Shown here: positions 21,675-31,878 of the stretch, piece by piece
How positions within the stretch are numbered: position 1 is the stretch's first letter
Layout of the letters: every line of letters begins with the position of its first letter
NCBI GenBank assembly: GCA_003278875.1
Contig: QCCQ01000008.1
Location: 1-64,000, forward strand
Direction: 5' to 3'
Length of the DNA: 64,000 bases
Source: Prochlorococcus sp. AG-347-L21
GTDB lineage: Bacteria; Cyanobacteriota; Cyanobacteriia; PCC-6307; Cyanobiaceae
The notes under the pieces: model-generated
Told to the model about the DNA's origin: nothing
What the model saw: the letters and a program-made list of their open reading frames with translations, nothing else
The model's database searches: none
Program-made: the position numbers and the translations under genes

Positions 21675-22469
21675 ATGTCTGAAAGTTGCTGCAATACAAA
21701 TACATCGAATAAAGCAACTAATCAATTCGTTCATAAAGATGCGATTCAAGAAAGGTATGGTTCAGCCGCACTAGAAAAAGAAAGTTGTCTTTGTACACCA
21801 GTTGGTTTTAATCCCGTTTTACTTGAAGCAATTCCTCAGGAAGTTATAGAAAGAGACTATGGATGCGGAGATCCAACAAAATATGTTCAAAAAAATGATA
21901 TAGTCTTAGATCTTGGAAGTGGTAGCGGCAAAAATGCTTTTATTTGTGCCCAAATTGTTGGGAAAGAAGGAAAAGTAATTGGAGTTGATCAGAATCCTGA
22001 CATGCTTTCTTTATCTAGATCAGCCTCTAAAGAAGTTACAAAAAATATAGGTTTCAATAATACAGAATTTCTTGAGGGATCAATTGAAAAACTTGATGAA
22101 TTAGATAAAGATTTAAATCCATTAATCGGCGATAAATCAGTTGATATTATTCTAAGCAATTGCGTTTTAAACTTGGTAAGTCCAGAATCTAGAAGTAACC
22201 TTCTAAGAAATATAAAAAGAGTTTTAAACGATAATGGAAGAATTGCAATTAGCGATATTGTCTCTAACAAAAAAGTTCCTTTAAGATTACAAAATGATCA
22301 TGACCTATGGACAGGATGTATTAGTGGAGCATGGTATGAGCCGGATTTTATAAGTGATTTCAAAGAACTTGGATTTAAAAATTTAGAATTTGCAGAAAGG
22401 AGTACTGAACCTTGGAAAGTAATTGAGGATATAGAGTTTAGAACAGTAACTTTGGTAGGCAATATCTAA
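21675..22469 (+). CDS. ArsM-like SAM-dependent methyltransferase
   Basis: VLDLGSGSGKNAFICAQIVGKEGKVIGVDQNPDML; NCVLNLVSPESRSNLLRNIKRVL; upstream CCN and CLCTPVGF cysteines. Confidence 0.85.
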   Translation: MSESCCNTNTSNKATNQFVHKDAIQERYGSAALEKESCLCTPVGFNPVLLEAIPQEVIERDYGCGDPTKYVQKNDIVLDLGSGSGKNAFICAQIVGKEGKVIGVDQNPDMLSLSRSASKEVTKNIGFNNTEFLEGSIEKLDELDKDLNPLIGDKSVDIILSNCVLNLVSPESRSNLLRNIKRVLNDNGRIAISDIVSNKKVPLRLQNDHDLWTGCISGAWYEPDFISDFKELGFKNLEFAERSTEPWKVIEDIEFRTVTLVGNI

Positions 22470-22504
22470 CAAATTCAAGAGTTGAAAATATAATATAAAT
22501 TTCC

Positions 22505-23680
22505 ATGAGAAATAATCTAAGAGATCAAATACCCGCATTAAAAAATAAGTATTATTTCAACTATGGCGGTCAAGGACCATTACCAAAATCTTCTCTAGAA
22601 GCAATAGTTAAAACTTGGGAAACCATCCAAGATTTAGGACCATTTACCAATGATATGTGGCCTTTTATTTACAAAGAAATATTGACCACAAAAAGAATCA
22701 TTGCGCAAAAATTAGGTGTCAATTCAAAGAATATAGCTTTTACCGAAAATATCTCTTCCGGTATGATTTTGCCCTTTTGGGGAATAAAAGTAGAAGAGGG
22801 AGAAGAGTTGTTAATAAGTGACTGTGAACATCCTGGAGTAGTGGCTGCAAGTCGAGAATTTTGCAGAAGAAATAAATTAATATTCAAAATTTTGCCAATC
22901 CAAAAAATTAAAAATCTAAATGACGAAAATATAATTTTAGAGATTTTGAAAAATCTAAATAGTAAGACTAAGATCCTAATTATTTCTCATATCTTATGGA
23001 ACTTTGGATATAAAATTCCTTTAAAACAAATTTCTATCGAATTAAAAAAAAATCGAGAAAACTCTTATCTACTTGTTGATGGTGCTCAGACCTTTGGGCA
23101 CATAAATATTGAAGAAGAAGTTCTTTATTCTGATTTATATTCGATAACATCTCATAAGTGGGCATGTGGGCCAGAAGGTCTTGGAGCAATTTATGTCTCG
23201 GATAAATTTATTCATGAAACAGATCCAACAATAATTGGCTGGAAATCATTAAAAAAAGAACAAGGAATCTATGAGCCTTCAGATAATCTTTTTCATAATG
23301 ATGCCAGAAAATTTGAAGTAGCGACATCTTGTATTCCTTTGCTTGCAGGGCTGCGTAATTCTTTAGATCTTTTGGATAAAGACTGCCCTGAAAAAGATAA
23401 AACCAAAAATATAAAAGAATTAAGTGAGAAACTTTGGGATGAATTAAATCAATCAAAGGAAATTGAATTAGTTTTAGAAAAAAAATACTTAAATGGTATT
23501 GTTAGTTTCAATATCGAAAATATTAAAGATAAGGATAAATTTGTAAAGAAACTTGGAGAAAAGAAAATTTGGATCAGAGTTTTAGAAGATCCAAAATGGT
23601 TTAGAGCATGCGTACATCAAATGACTACAGAAGATGAGATTGATTTACTTTCTAAGGAAATTAAAAAAATTATAAATTAA
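22505..23680 (+). CDS. class V aminotransferase / cysteine desulfurase-like PLP enzyme
   Basis: YYFNYGGQGPLPKSS; DCEHPGVVAASREF; VDGAQTFGHINIE; YSITSHKWACGPEGLGAIYV (PLP-lysine context). Confidence 0.88.
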   Translation: MRNNLRDQIPALKNKYYFNYGGQGPLPKSSLEAIVKTWETIQDLGPFTNDMWPFIYKEILTTKRIIAQKLGVNSKNIAFTENISSGMILPFWGIKVEEGEELLISDCEHPGVVAASREFCRRNKLIFKILPIQKIKNLNDENIILEILKNLNSKTKILIISHILWNFGYKIPLKQISIELKKNRENSYLLVDGAQTFGHINIEEEVLYSDLYSITSHKWACGPEGLGAIYVSDKFIHETDPTIIGWKSLKKEQGIYEPSDNLFHNDARKFEVATSCIPLLAGLRNSLDLLDKDCPEKDKTKNIKELSEKLWDELNQSKEIELVLEKKYLNGIVSFNIENIKDKDKFVKKLGEKKIWIRVLEDPKWFRACVHQMTTEDEIDLLSKEIKKIIN

Positions 23681-23756
23681 ATAATTAGAAATTTTTTGAT
23701 GAGAGGCACTTGCATTTCAAGAAAATAAAGAGAATATAAAGAAAATGATAATTTAA

Positions 23757-23939
23757 ATGGAATCAATTAAACCTCCCAAAAGAATTATTAAGAAACAGCT
23801 TAAAAATATTAATAAAGCAATTATTGAAATTGCAGAAATGAAATTTAAAAATATTGAAGAAAAAGAAGAAAAATTAGATGCGCTTGTTTTTTTAAAGAAT
23901 CAAATATTGAAGAAGGCCGAGAAGTTAGAAATAAAATAA
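23757..23939 (+). CDS. hypothetical small protein
   Basis: 60-aa, Lys/Glu-rich, no recognised domain. Confidence 0.45.
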   Translation: MESIKPPKRIIKKQLKNINKAIIEIAEMKFKNIEEKEEKLDALVFLKNQILKKAEKLEIK

Positions 23940-24076
23940 CTAAATAATTTAAAAAAAATTTTCTTTAAATAAATTTATTTTTTTCTTAATAACTTATTAA
24001 CTCAATAATCTTAGGGTTTGTATGTCTTCATTATTTTACGCCTTGAATATTGAAGACAATCATATAAAAAAAATAA

Positions 24077-24292
24077 ATGATTATAAAAAATTCAACTTCT
24101 ACGAAAAGATCAAATCAAGCAAAAGACAAGGAGCAAATCAAATATTCCTCTAAAGAAAGTTTTAAAAGAGAAAATAAATCCCTTTTGGATGATTCGGAAT
24201 TAATCAAAAATTATAATGATTCTCTCAAATCACCTCAATCAAGGAGACTATACAAAATAACAGAGAGTGAATTTCATACAGACATAATTTAG
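24077..24292 (+). CDS. hypothetical small protein
   Basis: 71-aa hydrophilic ORF, MIIKNSTSTKRSNQAKDKEQIKYSSK...; no recognised domain. Confidence 0.4.
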   Translation: MIIKNSTSTKRSNQAKDKEQIKYSSKESFKRENKSLLDDSELIKNYNDSLKSPQSRRLYKITESEFHTDII

Positions 24293-24513
24293 GTCAACCT
24301 TTTTTTCTAATATTTTTGAATTCTTTCAATAACAATTTCTATTGAAAAGAGTAGGTATTATTGCTAACAATGTATAAAACTTTTTAAAGAAATATGGAGC
24401 TAAATACTTTCTTGCTTATCTTATTAGTCATCGCAAATTTTACAAATTTATATCTGACTCATTTCAAAAGAAAGAAAAGGTAGTAGTTTTTACAATTTAA
24501 ATAAAGCTTTATT

Positions 24514-25218
24514 TTACCAAGGAATCTCTGAGCTATCCCATGCAATAAATTTTCCACTAGATGCTGGATTTTGATTTTTAATAATATTGATCAAAAATTG
24601 GGATGATTTTTCTTTACTAAATAATTTATGTTCTGGAACAAATTTATGAAAAGGTCTAGATAGATCAGTATCTACTGTCCCTGGATGAAGCAATGTAATA
24701 GTAGCCTTTGGGAAACGTCTAGCCCATTCAATACTTAAAGACTTAAAAAACTGATTTTGCGCAGATTTTGCAGCTCTATATGAATACCAACCTCCAGTTT
24801 GATTATCTCCAATGCTGCCCACTCTTGCACTTATACTTGCAAAATTAAAATCAAAATCTTTTGGTATAAATTCTTCAATAGTTTTAGCTAATAAAATAGG
24901 AGAAAAGGCATTTATTGAAAAACTTTCAATCATATTTTTTTTATCAAGATGTTGTAATCTTTTTTCTGGTTGAAGAGAATCACTATGAAGTCTACCTGTA
25001 GCATTAACAACTAGCCTTAATTTTGAAGGATGATTTGATATTTTATTTTTCAACTGCAAAAGGGATTGAGAATCCTCTATATCTAATTCCCAAAAAGGAT
25101 TAAATTCACTTTTTCTGCCGCACAAAACAACATCTAAATCTTTTTCACTTTCATTAAGATCTTTAGCTAGTTGTGTTCCAATTCCACCTGCACCTACAAC
25201 TAAGGCTAAGCCTTTCAT
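24514..25218 (-). CDS. short-chain dehydrogenase/reductase
   Basis: ALVVGAGGIGTQLAKDL nucleotide-binding start; SISARVGSIGDNQTGGWYSYRAAKSAQNQFFKSLSIEW (S...YxxxK). Confidence 0.9.
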   Translation of the reverse strand: MKGLALVVGAGGIGTQLAKDLNESEKDLDVVLCGRKSEFNPFWELDIEDSQSLLQLKNKISNHPSKLRLVVNATGRLHSDSLQPEKRLQHLDKKNMIESFSINAFSPILLAKTIEEFIPKDFDFNFASISARVGSIGDNQTGGWYSYRAAKSAQNQFFKSLSIEWARRFPKATITLLHPGTVDTDLSRPFHKFVPEHKLFSKEKSSQFLINIIKNQNPASSGKFIAWDSSEIPW

Positions 25219-25299
25219 TTTATTAAAAATAACTCCATTGATTCTAAGAAACTTTTCTTGTGATTTGCGTAAAGATCTTTCATATTTGATTAGGAAATT

Positions 25300-26835
25300 T
25301 TATTTAGATTTATTTTTTTCTTTTAATAATTTATAAGCTATTTTTCTATCATCAAAATTAATAACTTTATCATTGAGAATTTGGTAGTCTTCATGTCCTT
25401 TTCCTGCAATTAAAACAATATCTTTTTTATTGGCAAATTTAATAGATTCATTTATTGCTTTAAATCTATCAATTTCAATTATTATTTTTTCTCTTTTTTT
25501 TATACCAATCAAAATATCATTAACTATCTTTTGGGGTTCTTCTGATCTAGGATTATCTGAAGTTATAAAAAGTTGATCAGACAACTCTTCAGCTATTGAT
25601 CCCATTAAAGGCCTTTTACTACGATCACGATCTCCGCCACAACCAAAAACAGTTATTAGTTTCCCTTCACAAAGTTTTTTAATTGATTGCAAAACTTTTT
25701 TTAATCCATCAGGAGTGTGGGCATAATCAACAATTACTGTTGGGAGAGATTTTGAAACGTCATTATTATCAATTTGTATTTTCTCCATTCTCCCAGGAGC
25801 ACCAGGGAAAGATTGTATTAACTTTGATAGATCTTTTAAAGAAAAATTAAGTTTATACAAAATTGTTATTGCTTGAATCGCATTCATTAAATTAAATTCA
25901 CCGACAAGTGGAACAAAAAGTTGAATTTTTTCCCTAGGTGTATGAAAAATACAGGTGGAACCACTTTCAGTAAATTTTTTATCTGTTACGAAAAAAAAAT
26001 CATCATTTTCAAATTCACTTTCAGTAATCTTTGTAGAGACTAATAAAGATCTTTTTTCAAGATCAGATGATAATTTAGATATCCAATGGTCATCATGATT
26101 TAATACACAAATCCCATCTTTTTCTTTTAAGTAAGGCGGGAAAAATAATTTTCTTTTTATTTGAAAATATGATTCCATATCTGAGTGATAATCAAGATGA
26201 TCTTGAGTTAAATTAGTAAAAATAGCCGCCTCAAATTCGCATCCTGATATCCTGTTTTGAGCAATAGAATGAGAACTTACCTCTAATATCGCGAATTCAG
26301 ATTCTGCCTCAACAGCTGCATTTAATTTCTGTTGGAGTTTATCGGCAAAATCAGTTGTATGAAGAGCCACTTCTGAAAAGCCAGGCCATCTATTGAGCAA
26401 GGTCCCAAATAATGCAGTCTTTTTCCCTAATTTTTTTAAAAGATATTCCAATAAAAAAGTAATTGTCGTTTTTCCATTTGTACCCGTAACACCAATAAGT
26501 TTAAGTTTTCTTGAAGGCCTATTCCAAAACTCAGCTACTATTTGACCAAAAATATAATCTAAATTATCCTCTATAACCAAAATCCTTTCTCGATCAATAG
26601 ATCCAATTTTCTCTTTTGCAGCAGATCCAATAATGGCAGCCTCTGCGCCATTTTCAATTGCCTCAATACAATATTTTCCTCCATCAACATTTAAACCAGG
26701 CATACCTAAAAATAAAGTTCCTTTTTGTACTTCTTTAGAGTTAAAAGAAATATTATTTATTTCATGATCGATTAAATCTAATGGAAGAATAATTCCTACC
26801 AAATCTAAAAGTTTATGTAATTTTATAGATCTCAT
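25300..26835 (-). CDS. murE: UDP-N-acetylmuramoyl-tripeptide synthetase
   Basis: GVTGTNGKTTITFLLEYLL; FTNLTQDHLDYHSDMESYFQIKRKLF; DYAHTPDGL; TSDNPRSEEP. Confidence 0.96.
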   Translation of the reverse strand: MRSIKLHKLLDLVGIILPLDLIDHEINNISFNSKEVQKGTLFLGMPGLNVDGGKYCIEAIENGAEAAIIGSAAKEKIGSIDRERILVIEDNLDYIFGQIVAEFWNRPSRKLKLIGVTGTNGKTTITFLLEYLLKKLGKKTALFGTLLNRWPGFSEVALHTTDFADKLQQKLNAAVEAESEFAILEVSSHSIAQNRISGCEFEAAIFTNLTQDHLDYHSDMESYFQIKRKLFFPPYLKEKDGICVLNHDDHWISKLSSDLEKRSLLVSTKITESEFENDDFFFVTDKKFTESGSTCIFHTPREKIQLFVPLVGEFNLMNAIQAITILYKLNFSLKDLSKLIQSFPGAPGRMEKIQIDNNDVSKSLPTVIVDYAHTPDGLKKVLQSIKKLCEGKLITVFGCGGDRDRSKRPLMGSIAEELSDQLFITSDNPRSEEPQKIVNDILIGIKKREKIIIEIDRFKAINESIKFANKKDIVLIAGKGHEDYQILNDKVINFDDRKIAYKLLKEKNKSK

Positions 26836-26843
26836 ATGAAAAA

Positions 26844-27146
26844 TTATTTCTCAAGAATGGTACCAATATTTTTTTGAAACCAATTCTTTAATTGATCATC
26901 TTTTAATCTTGGAGAAATGCGAGGCAATTCTATAATCCCATCGGACCTAATTCCTTCAACAGCAATAACAGGTACTTCATAATCATATTTTTTATATTTA
27001 TATTTATATAAATCGACTCTATCAATATCAATTTCTTTAAGCTCCTCTAGATCAGGGAATAACTCATTAAGATTTATTTTTGCCAGTTTGTTTTTTAATG
27101 AATCACAAAGGCAACATCCCTGCCTAACAAAAATAAATATTTTCAT
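26844..27146 (-). CDS. glutaredoxin-like family protein (DUF836-like)
   Basis: IFVRQGCCLCDSLKNKL with CCLC motif; VPVIAVEG. Confidence 0.8.
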   Translation of the reverse strand: MKIFIFVRQGCCLCDSLKNKLAKINLNELFPDLEELKEIDIDRVDLYKYKYKKYDYEVPVIAVEGIRSDGIIELPRISPRLKDDQLKNWFQKNIGTILEK

Positions 27147-27150
27147 TCAT

Positions 27151-27387
27151 TTAGTCAGGCACAGGGTCACATCCACAGGGAGTTAAAGGATGACATCTAC
27201 CTAATCTTCTTAATGTTAACCACCCTCCCTTCCAAGGACCATGTCTAGAAATTGCCTCATATCCATAAGAGCTGCAACTTGGAATAAATCTGCATCTTGG
27301 TCCGAAAAAAGGAGAAAACCACTTTTGATAAAATGAAATCAAAAAAAGAAGTATAGAAGTAATTGATTTATTAATAGTTTTGAACAC
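27151..27387 (-). CDS. yidD: membrane protein insertion efficiency factor
   Basis: [60 protein letters not shown]. Confidence 0.96.
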   Translation of the reverse strand: MFKTINKSITSILLFLISFYQKWFSPFFGPRCRFIPSCSSYGYEAISRHGPWKGGWLTLRRLGRCHPLTPCGCDPVPD

Positions 27388-27482
27388 TTTAATGATGTAA
27401 AATAATATTTCCAGTAGTAATTAGTTTAATTGAATTTAATCAATTATCCAATTTATTGCAAATTTCTATTTAATTTAAAATT

Positions 27483-28091
27483 ATGTCAAGATACCGCGGT
27501 CCCAGATTAAGGGTTACGCGTCGCTTGGGAGAACTACCAGGTCTCACCAGGAAAGCTTCAAAGAAGTCTAATCCTCCAGGTCAGCACGGCCAAGCCCGTC
27601 GCAAGCGATCAGAATATGCAATTCGTCTAGAAGAAAAGCAGAAACTTAGGTTTAATTATGGAGTTTCTGAAAAACAACTAGTTCGTTATGTAAAAAAAGC
27701 TAGAGCTCAAGAAGGATCTACAGGAACTAACCTACTAAGACTTTTAGAAAACAGACTTGATAATGTTTGTTTTAGATTAGGTTTTGGAGGTACTATTCCA
27801 GGCTCAAGACAATTAGTAAATCATGGCCATGTAACCGTTAATGGAAAGGTTCTTGATATTGCTGGTTATCAATGCAAATCAGGCGATGTAATCGGAATTA
27901 AAGAAAACAAAGCAAGTAAAAAACTTGTAGAAGGTAATATAGAATTCCCTGGCTTAGCAAATGTCCCACCTCATCTTGATTTAGACAAGCCTAAATTAAC
28001 GGGAAAAATAAATGGAAAATGCGATAGAGAGTGGGTGGCTCTTGAAATAAACGAACTACTAGTTGTTGAATATTATTCAAGAAAAGTTTAA
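27483..28091 (+). CDS. rpsD: 30S ribosomal protein S4
   Basis: [25 protein letters not shown]4 domain [32 protein letters not shown]. Confidence 0.98.
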   Translation: MSRYRGPRLRVTRRLGELPGLTRKASKKSNPPGQHGQARRKRSEYAIRLEEKQKLRFNYGVSEKQLVRYVKKARAQEGSTGTNLLRLLENRLDNVCFRLGFGGTIPGSRQLVNHGHVTVNGKVLDIAGYQCKSGDVIGIKENKASKKLVEGNIEFPGLANVPPHLDLDKPKLTGKINGKCDREWVALEINELLVVEYYSRKV

Positions 28092-28110
28092 TACTACTTT
28101 TCTTTGGATT

Positions 28111-28150
28111 ATTAAATCTCTCATTAAAAAAAATGAGAGATTTAATTTAA
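28111..28150 (+). terminator. terminator downstream of rpsD
   Basis: Perfect 15-bp inverted repeat attaaatctctcatt-aaaaaa-aatgagagatttaat followed by T-rich sequence. Confidence 0.75.
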
Positions 28151-28168
28151 TTCTTATTTTTAAAAATA

Positions 28169-29332
28169 ATGGGAAATAAGGAAAATAATATAAAAAAGCC
28201 AGGTTTTAAGACCTTATCCATTCACCATGGGGAAACTTTTGCAGAAGAAACTGGATGCGTTATGCCTCCTATTTTTTCTACATCTACTTTCAAGCATGGA
28301 AATAAAGATAATTTCGACTACACCAGATCAGGCAATCCAAACTTTAGAATTCTAGAAAGCGTCCTAAAATCAATAGAAGATTCTAAATACTGTACAGTTT
28401 TTGGATCTGGAATTAGCGCTGTAACTGCAATTTCATCAACGCTAAAATCAGGTGACAAGATACTCTGCGAGTCAAATCTCTATGGTTGTACAGTGAGGAT
28501 GTTCGAAAAAGTTTTCAAGAAATTTGGACTAGAAGTTTTATACATAGATTTTACAAACGAAAATAATATCAAAAAGATTTCATACTTTGAGCCAACCTTG
28601 ATATGGCTAGAAAGTCCAACTAATCCACTTTTGAAGGTACTTGATATTAAGGCGATTTGTGATGAAGCGAATAAACTCGAAATACCAGTGGTTGTAGATA
28701 ACACATTTTCTACAGCGCTTATTCAAAAACCATTGGACCTTGGTGCAACATTATCACTGGTAAGCACAACAAAATTCATTAATGGACATAGTGATGCACT
28801 TGGTGGAGCAGTACTGACAAATAATGAGGTATGGAATAGTAAGATGCTTTTCTCTCAAAAAGCTCTAGGGCTTCAACCATCCCCTTTTGATAGTTGGCTC
28901 ATTACGAGAGGTGTAAAAACTCTTCCTTTAAGAATCGAACAACAAACTCAAAGTGCAGAATTAATTTCTGAAGAATTAGAGAATCATACATTAATTAGTA
29001 AACTAATTTATCCTTTTAATCAAAAACATCCGCAATTTAATTTAGCAAAATCGCAAATGAGATCTGGAGGTTCGATGATCACCATAAAATTAAATCTTAA
29101 AAAAGAGGATACTTTTAAATTTTGCAAATCTCTCAAATATTTCTCTCTAGCAGAAAGCCTTGGAGGAGTTGAAAGTTTAATTTGTCACCCTGCAACGATG
29201 ACTCATGCTTCTGTTGATGAAGAAACAAAAAATCTTTTAGGGATAGATGATGCTCTTATCAGATTATCGATTGGATGTGAAGAAACAAACGATTTAATCT
29301 CTGACATATTATTTGCGTTAAATAAATTTTAA
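28169..29332 (+). CDS. cystathionine gamma-synthase family PLP enzyme
   Basis: FDYTRSGNPNFRILESVL; VDNTFSTALIQKPLDLGATLSLVSTTKFINGHSDALGG. Confidence 0.9.
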   Translation: MGNKENNIKKPGFKTLSIHHGETFAEETGCVMPPIFSTSTFKHGNKDNFDYTRSGNPNFRILESVLKSIEDSKYCTVFGSGISAVTAISSTLKSGDKILCESNLYGCTVRMFEKVFKKFGLEVLYIDFTNENNIKKISYFEPTLIWLESPTNPLLKVLDIKAICDEANKLEIPVVVDNTFSTALIQKPLDLGATLSLVSTTKFINGHSDALGGAVLTNNEVWNSKMLFSQKALGLQPSPFDSWLITRGVKTLPLRIEQQTQSAELISEELENHTLISKLIYPFNQKHPQFNLAKSQMRSGGSMITIKLNLKKEDTFKFCKSLKYFSLAESLGGVESLICHPATMTHASVDEETKNLLGIDDALIRLSIGCEETNDLISDILFALNKF

Positions 29333-29335
29333 AAA

Positions 29336-30805
29336 TTGAGAGATTTACTTAAAAACCCTATATGGAAAAATTTAGAGTTGGGATATTCTATTCCTGATAG
29401 TATTCATGCTGTTTCTGTAGCATTACCAACTTGGAATGATGTAATAAATTACGAGGAAAAGAATCAAGAATGCATGAATTTATTGAAGTCCATTTACCCA
29501 AGATTCGGGTTAAACCCCATAGTGAAAAGATTATGTGAAAAAGTAAAAAAGGAAAATTACTACAACAATAAAAGTATCTGGCCATATCCAAATGAAAGCA
29601 TAGCTTTTAAAGCTAAAAAATACATTGATAGAAATACTTATGAACAATTCTCATTAATAGAAAAAAGAGATGATTTAGCTTTCTTAATAACTGAAAAAGA
29701 AGGAAGTATTTATGCAAAATATTTTTGGCAACATACTGGTCTCGGTCTATCTTCAAGGGCAGCTGCTATAGAACTAGGTCTTGAAGATTGCCCTCCAAAA
29801 TCTTACGTAAATGAATGTTCACAAAGAATAAAAAATAGAATTTCTAAATCTACAGAAATTAACTCTAGTGATATTCACTTAACTTCATCTGGAATGTCTG
29901 CGTTGCATACATCATTGGAAATCATATATAAATTATTTCCAGCTAAACCAACACTCCAAATTGGTTTTCCATATGTAGATGTACTTAAATTACCAATGAA
30001 TATCTTTCATGGAGCCAAGTTAATTACAGAAGAAAATTGCGAGGATATGGAATTAGAAATCAAAAAAATAAATCCATCAGCATTAATTATTGAACTACCG
30101 AGTAATCCAATGCTCAAATGTGTAAACATTAAGAAAATTTCAAAAATAGCAAAAAAGTTAAATATTCCCTTAATTGTTGACGATACAATTGGTTCAAATT
30201 TAAATATAAATTCACTAGAACATGCTGATATAGTCTTTACTTCACTTACAAAAATTTTTTCAGGTAGCGGTGATATTCTTGCCGGATCACTAATACTAAA
30301 TCCAAAAAGCAAATGGATTGATCAGTTTAGAAATGCATTAAACGAGATTAATCTTCCAACACTCTCCGATGGAGATACAGTTTATCTAGAGAAAGTTAGT
30401 AGAGATGTAAATCAAAGAGTTTTTGAACAAAATAAAGCATGTTTAGAATTAAAAAAAAGATTAGAAACACATAGCGAGATTAAAAATATTTTCCATCCTG
30501 AAAATTGTCCAAACTTTAATTCTTTACTTACTTCTGATGGAGGATACGGCTGCTTATTATCCTTTGAATTAACTGGAGGATTGAATAAAGCTAAAAAATT
30601 TTATGATTCTCTACAAGTATCTAAAGGACCTAGTTTAGGTACAAAATTTACTCTAGTTTGTCCTTATGTTTTACTAGCTCATTATGACGAGTTGGATTGG
30701 GCTGAAAGTTTTGGTATACCCTCGCACCTTATTAGGGTATCAGTTGGATTAGAAGACCAAGATCAATTATGGAAAACCTTTTCTGAAGCACTAAATAATT
30801 TCTAA
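29336..30805 (+). CDS. second Cys/Met metabolism PLP-dependent enzyme
   Basis: IPLIVDDTIGSNLNINSLEHADIVFTSLTKIFSGSGDILAGSL; long N-terminal extension relative to the preceding gene. Confidence 0.85.
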   Translation: MRDLLKNPIWKNLELGYSIPDSIHAVSVALPTWNDVINYEEKNQECMNLLKSIYPRFGLNPIVKRLCEKVKKENYYNNKSIWPYPNESIAFKAKKYIDRNTYEQFSLIEKRDDLAFLITEKEGSIYAKYFWQHTGLGLSSRAAAIELGLEDCPPKSYVNECSQRIKNRISKSTEINSSDIHLTSSGMSALHTSLEIIYKLFPAKPTLQIGFPYVDVLKLPMNIFHGAKLITEENCEDMELEIKKINPSALIIELPSNPMLKCVNIKKISKIAKKLNIPLIVDDTIGSNLNINSLEHADIVFTSLTKIFSGSGDILAGSLILNPKSKWIDQFRNALNEINLPTLSDGDTVYLEKVSRDVNQRVFEQNKACLELKKRLETHSEIKNIFHPENCPNFNSLLTSDGGYGCLLSFELTGGLNKAKKFYDSLQVSKGPSLGTKFTLVCPYVLLAHYDELDWAESFGIPSHLIRVSVGLEDQDQLWKTFSEALNNF

Positions 30806-30889
30806 ATTCCTAGTATTTACCGTATAGAAACTTATATACTCTTTTTCTGAATAATAGTTAGTATTAATATATATTTTCTCAATATATAA

Positions 30890-31876
30890 ATGGCAAAAAT
30901 TTATGAGGACAATAGTTTTGCTATTGGAAATACTCCATTAGTAAAATTAAAATCAGTTACTAAAAACGCGAAAGCTACAGTACTCGCAAAAATTGAAGGT
31001 AGAAACCCCGCTTATAGTGTCAAATGTAGGATTGGCGCAAACATGATTTGGGATGCCGAGAAAAGTGGAAAGCTCACAAAAGACAAAACTATTGTTGAGC
31101 CAACTTCTGGAAATACTGGAATTGCTCTAGCTTTTACTGCTTCAGCAAGAGGTTATAAACTCATCCTTACAATGCCAGAATCCATGTCAATTGAAAGAAG
31201 AAGGGTTATGGCAGTTTTGGGTGCTGAAATTGTTTTAACAGAGGCATCCAAAGGTATGCCTGGAGCAATAGCTAAGGCAAAAGAAATTGCAGAAAGTAAT
31301 CCTTCTCAATATTTCATGCCAGGTCAATTTGATAATCCAGCAAACCCTGAAATTCATTTCAAAACTACTGGACCAGAAATCTGGGATGATTGCGATGGTG
31401 AAATTGATGTCCTAGTTGCAGGGGTCGGAACCGGCGGCACAATTACAGGAGTTTCAAGATACATTAAACAAGAGAAGGGTAAGAATATTACTTCTGTAGC
31501 TGTAGAGCCATCACATAGTCCTGTTATTACACAGACATTGAATGGAGAAGAGGTTAAATCCGGACCACATAAAATCCAAGGAATTGGAGCAGGATTTATT
31601 CCTAAGAACCTTGACTTATCAATTGTTGACAAGGTTGAACAGGTAACAAATGACGAATCTATAGAGATGGCTCTTAGATTAGCCAAAGAAGAAGGTCTAT
31701 TAGTTGGAATATCTTGTGGAGCAGCTGCAGCAGCTGCTGTTAGATTAGCTGAACAAGATGAATATGCGGGGAAAACTATCGTAGTTGTTCTACCTGATTT
31801 AGCAGAGAGATATTTATCATCAATTATGTTCACTGAAGTCCCAAGCGGAATCATTCAAGAACCAGTCAAAGCCTAA
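30890..31876 (+). CDS. cysK: cysteine synthase
   Basis: [55 protein letters not shown]. Confidence 0.96.
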   Translation: MAKIYEDNSFAIGNTPLVKLKSVTKNAKATVLAKIEGRNPAYSVKCRIGANMIWDAEKSGKLTKDKTIVEPTSGNTGIALAFTASARGYKLILTMPESMSIERRRVMAVLGAEIVLTEASKGMPGAIAKAKEIAESNPSQYFMPGQFDNPANPEIHFKTTGPEIWDDCDGEIDVLVAGVGTGGTITGVSRYIKQEKGKNITSVAVEPSHSPVITQTLNGEEVKSGPHKIQGIGAGFIPKNLDLSIVDKVEQVTNDESIEMALRLAKEEGLLVGISCGAAAAAAVRLAEQDEYAGKTIVVVLPDLAERYLSSIMFTEVPSGIIQEPVKA

Positions 31877-31878
31877 AT

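Noticed and set aside
31354-31854. 166-aa minus-strand ORF
   Set aside because: Fully antisense to cysK; Ser/Thr/Pro-rich translation typical of a shadow frame.
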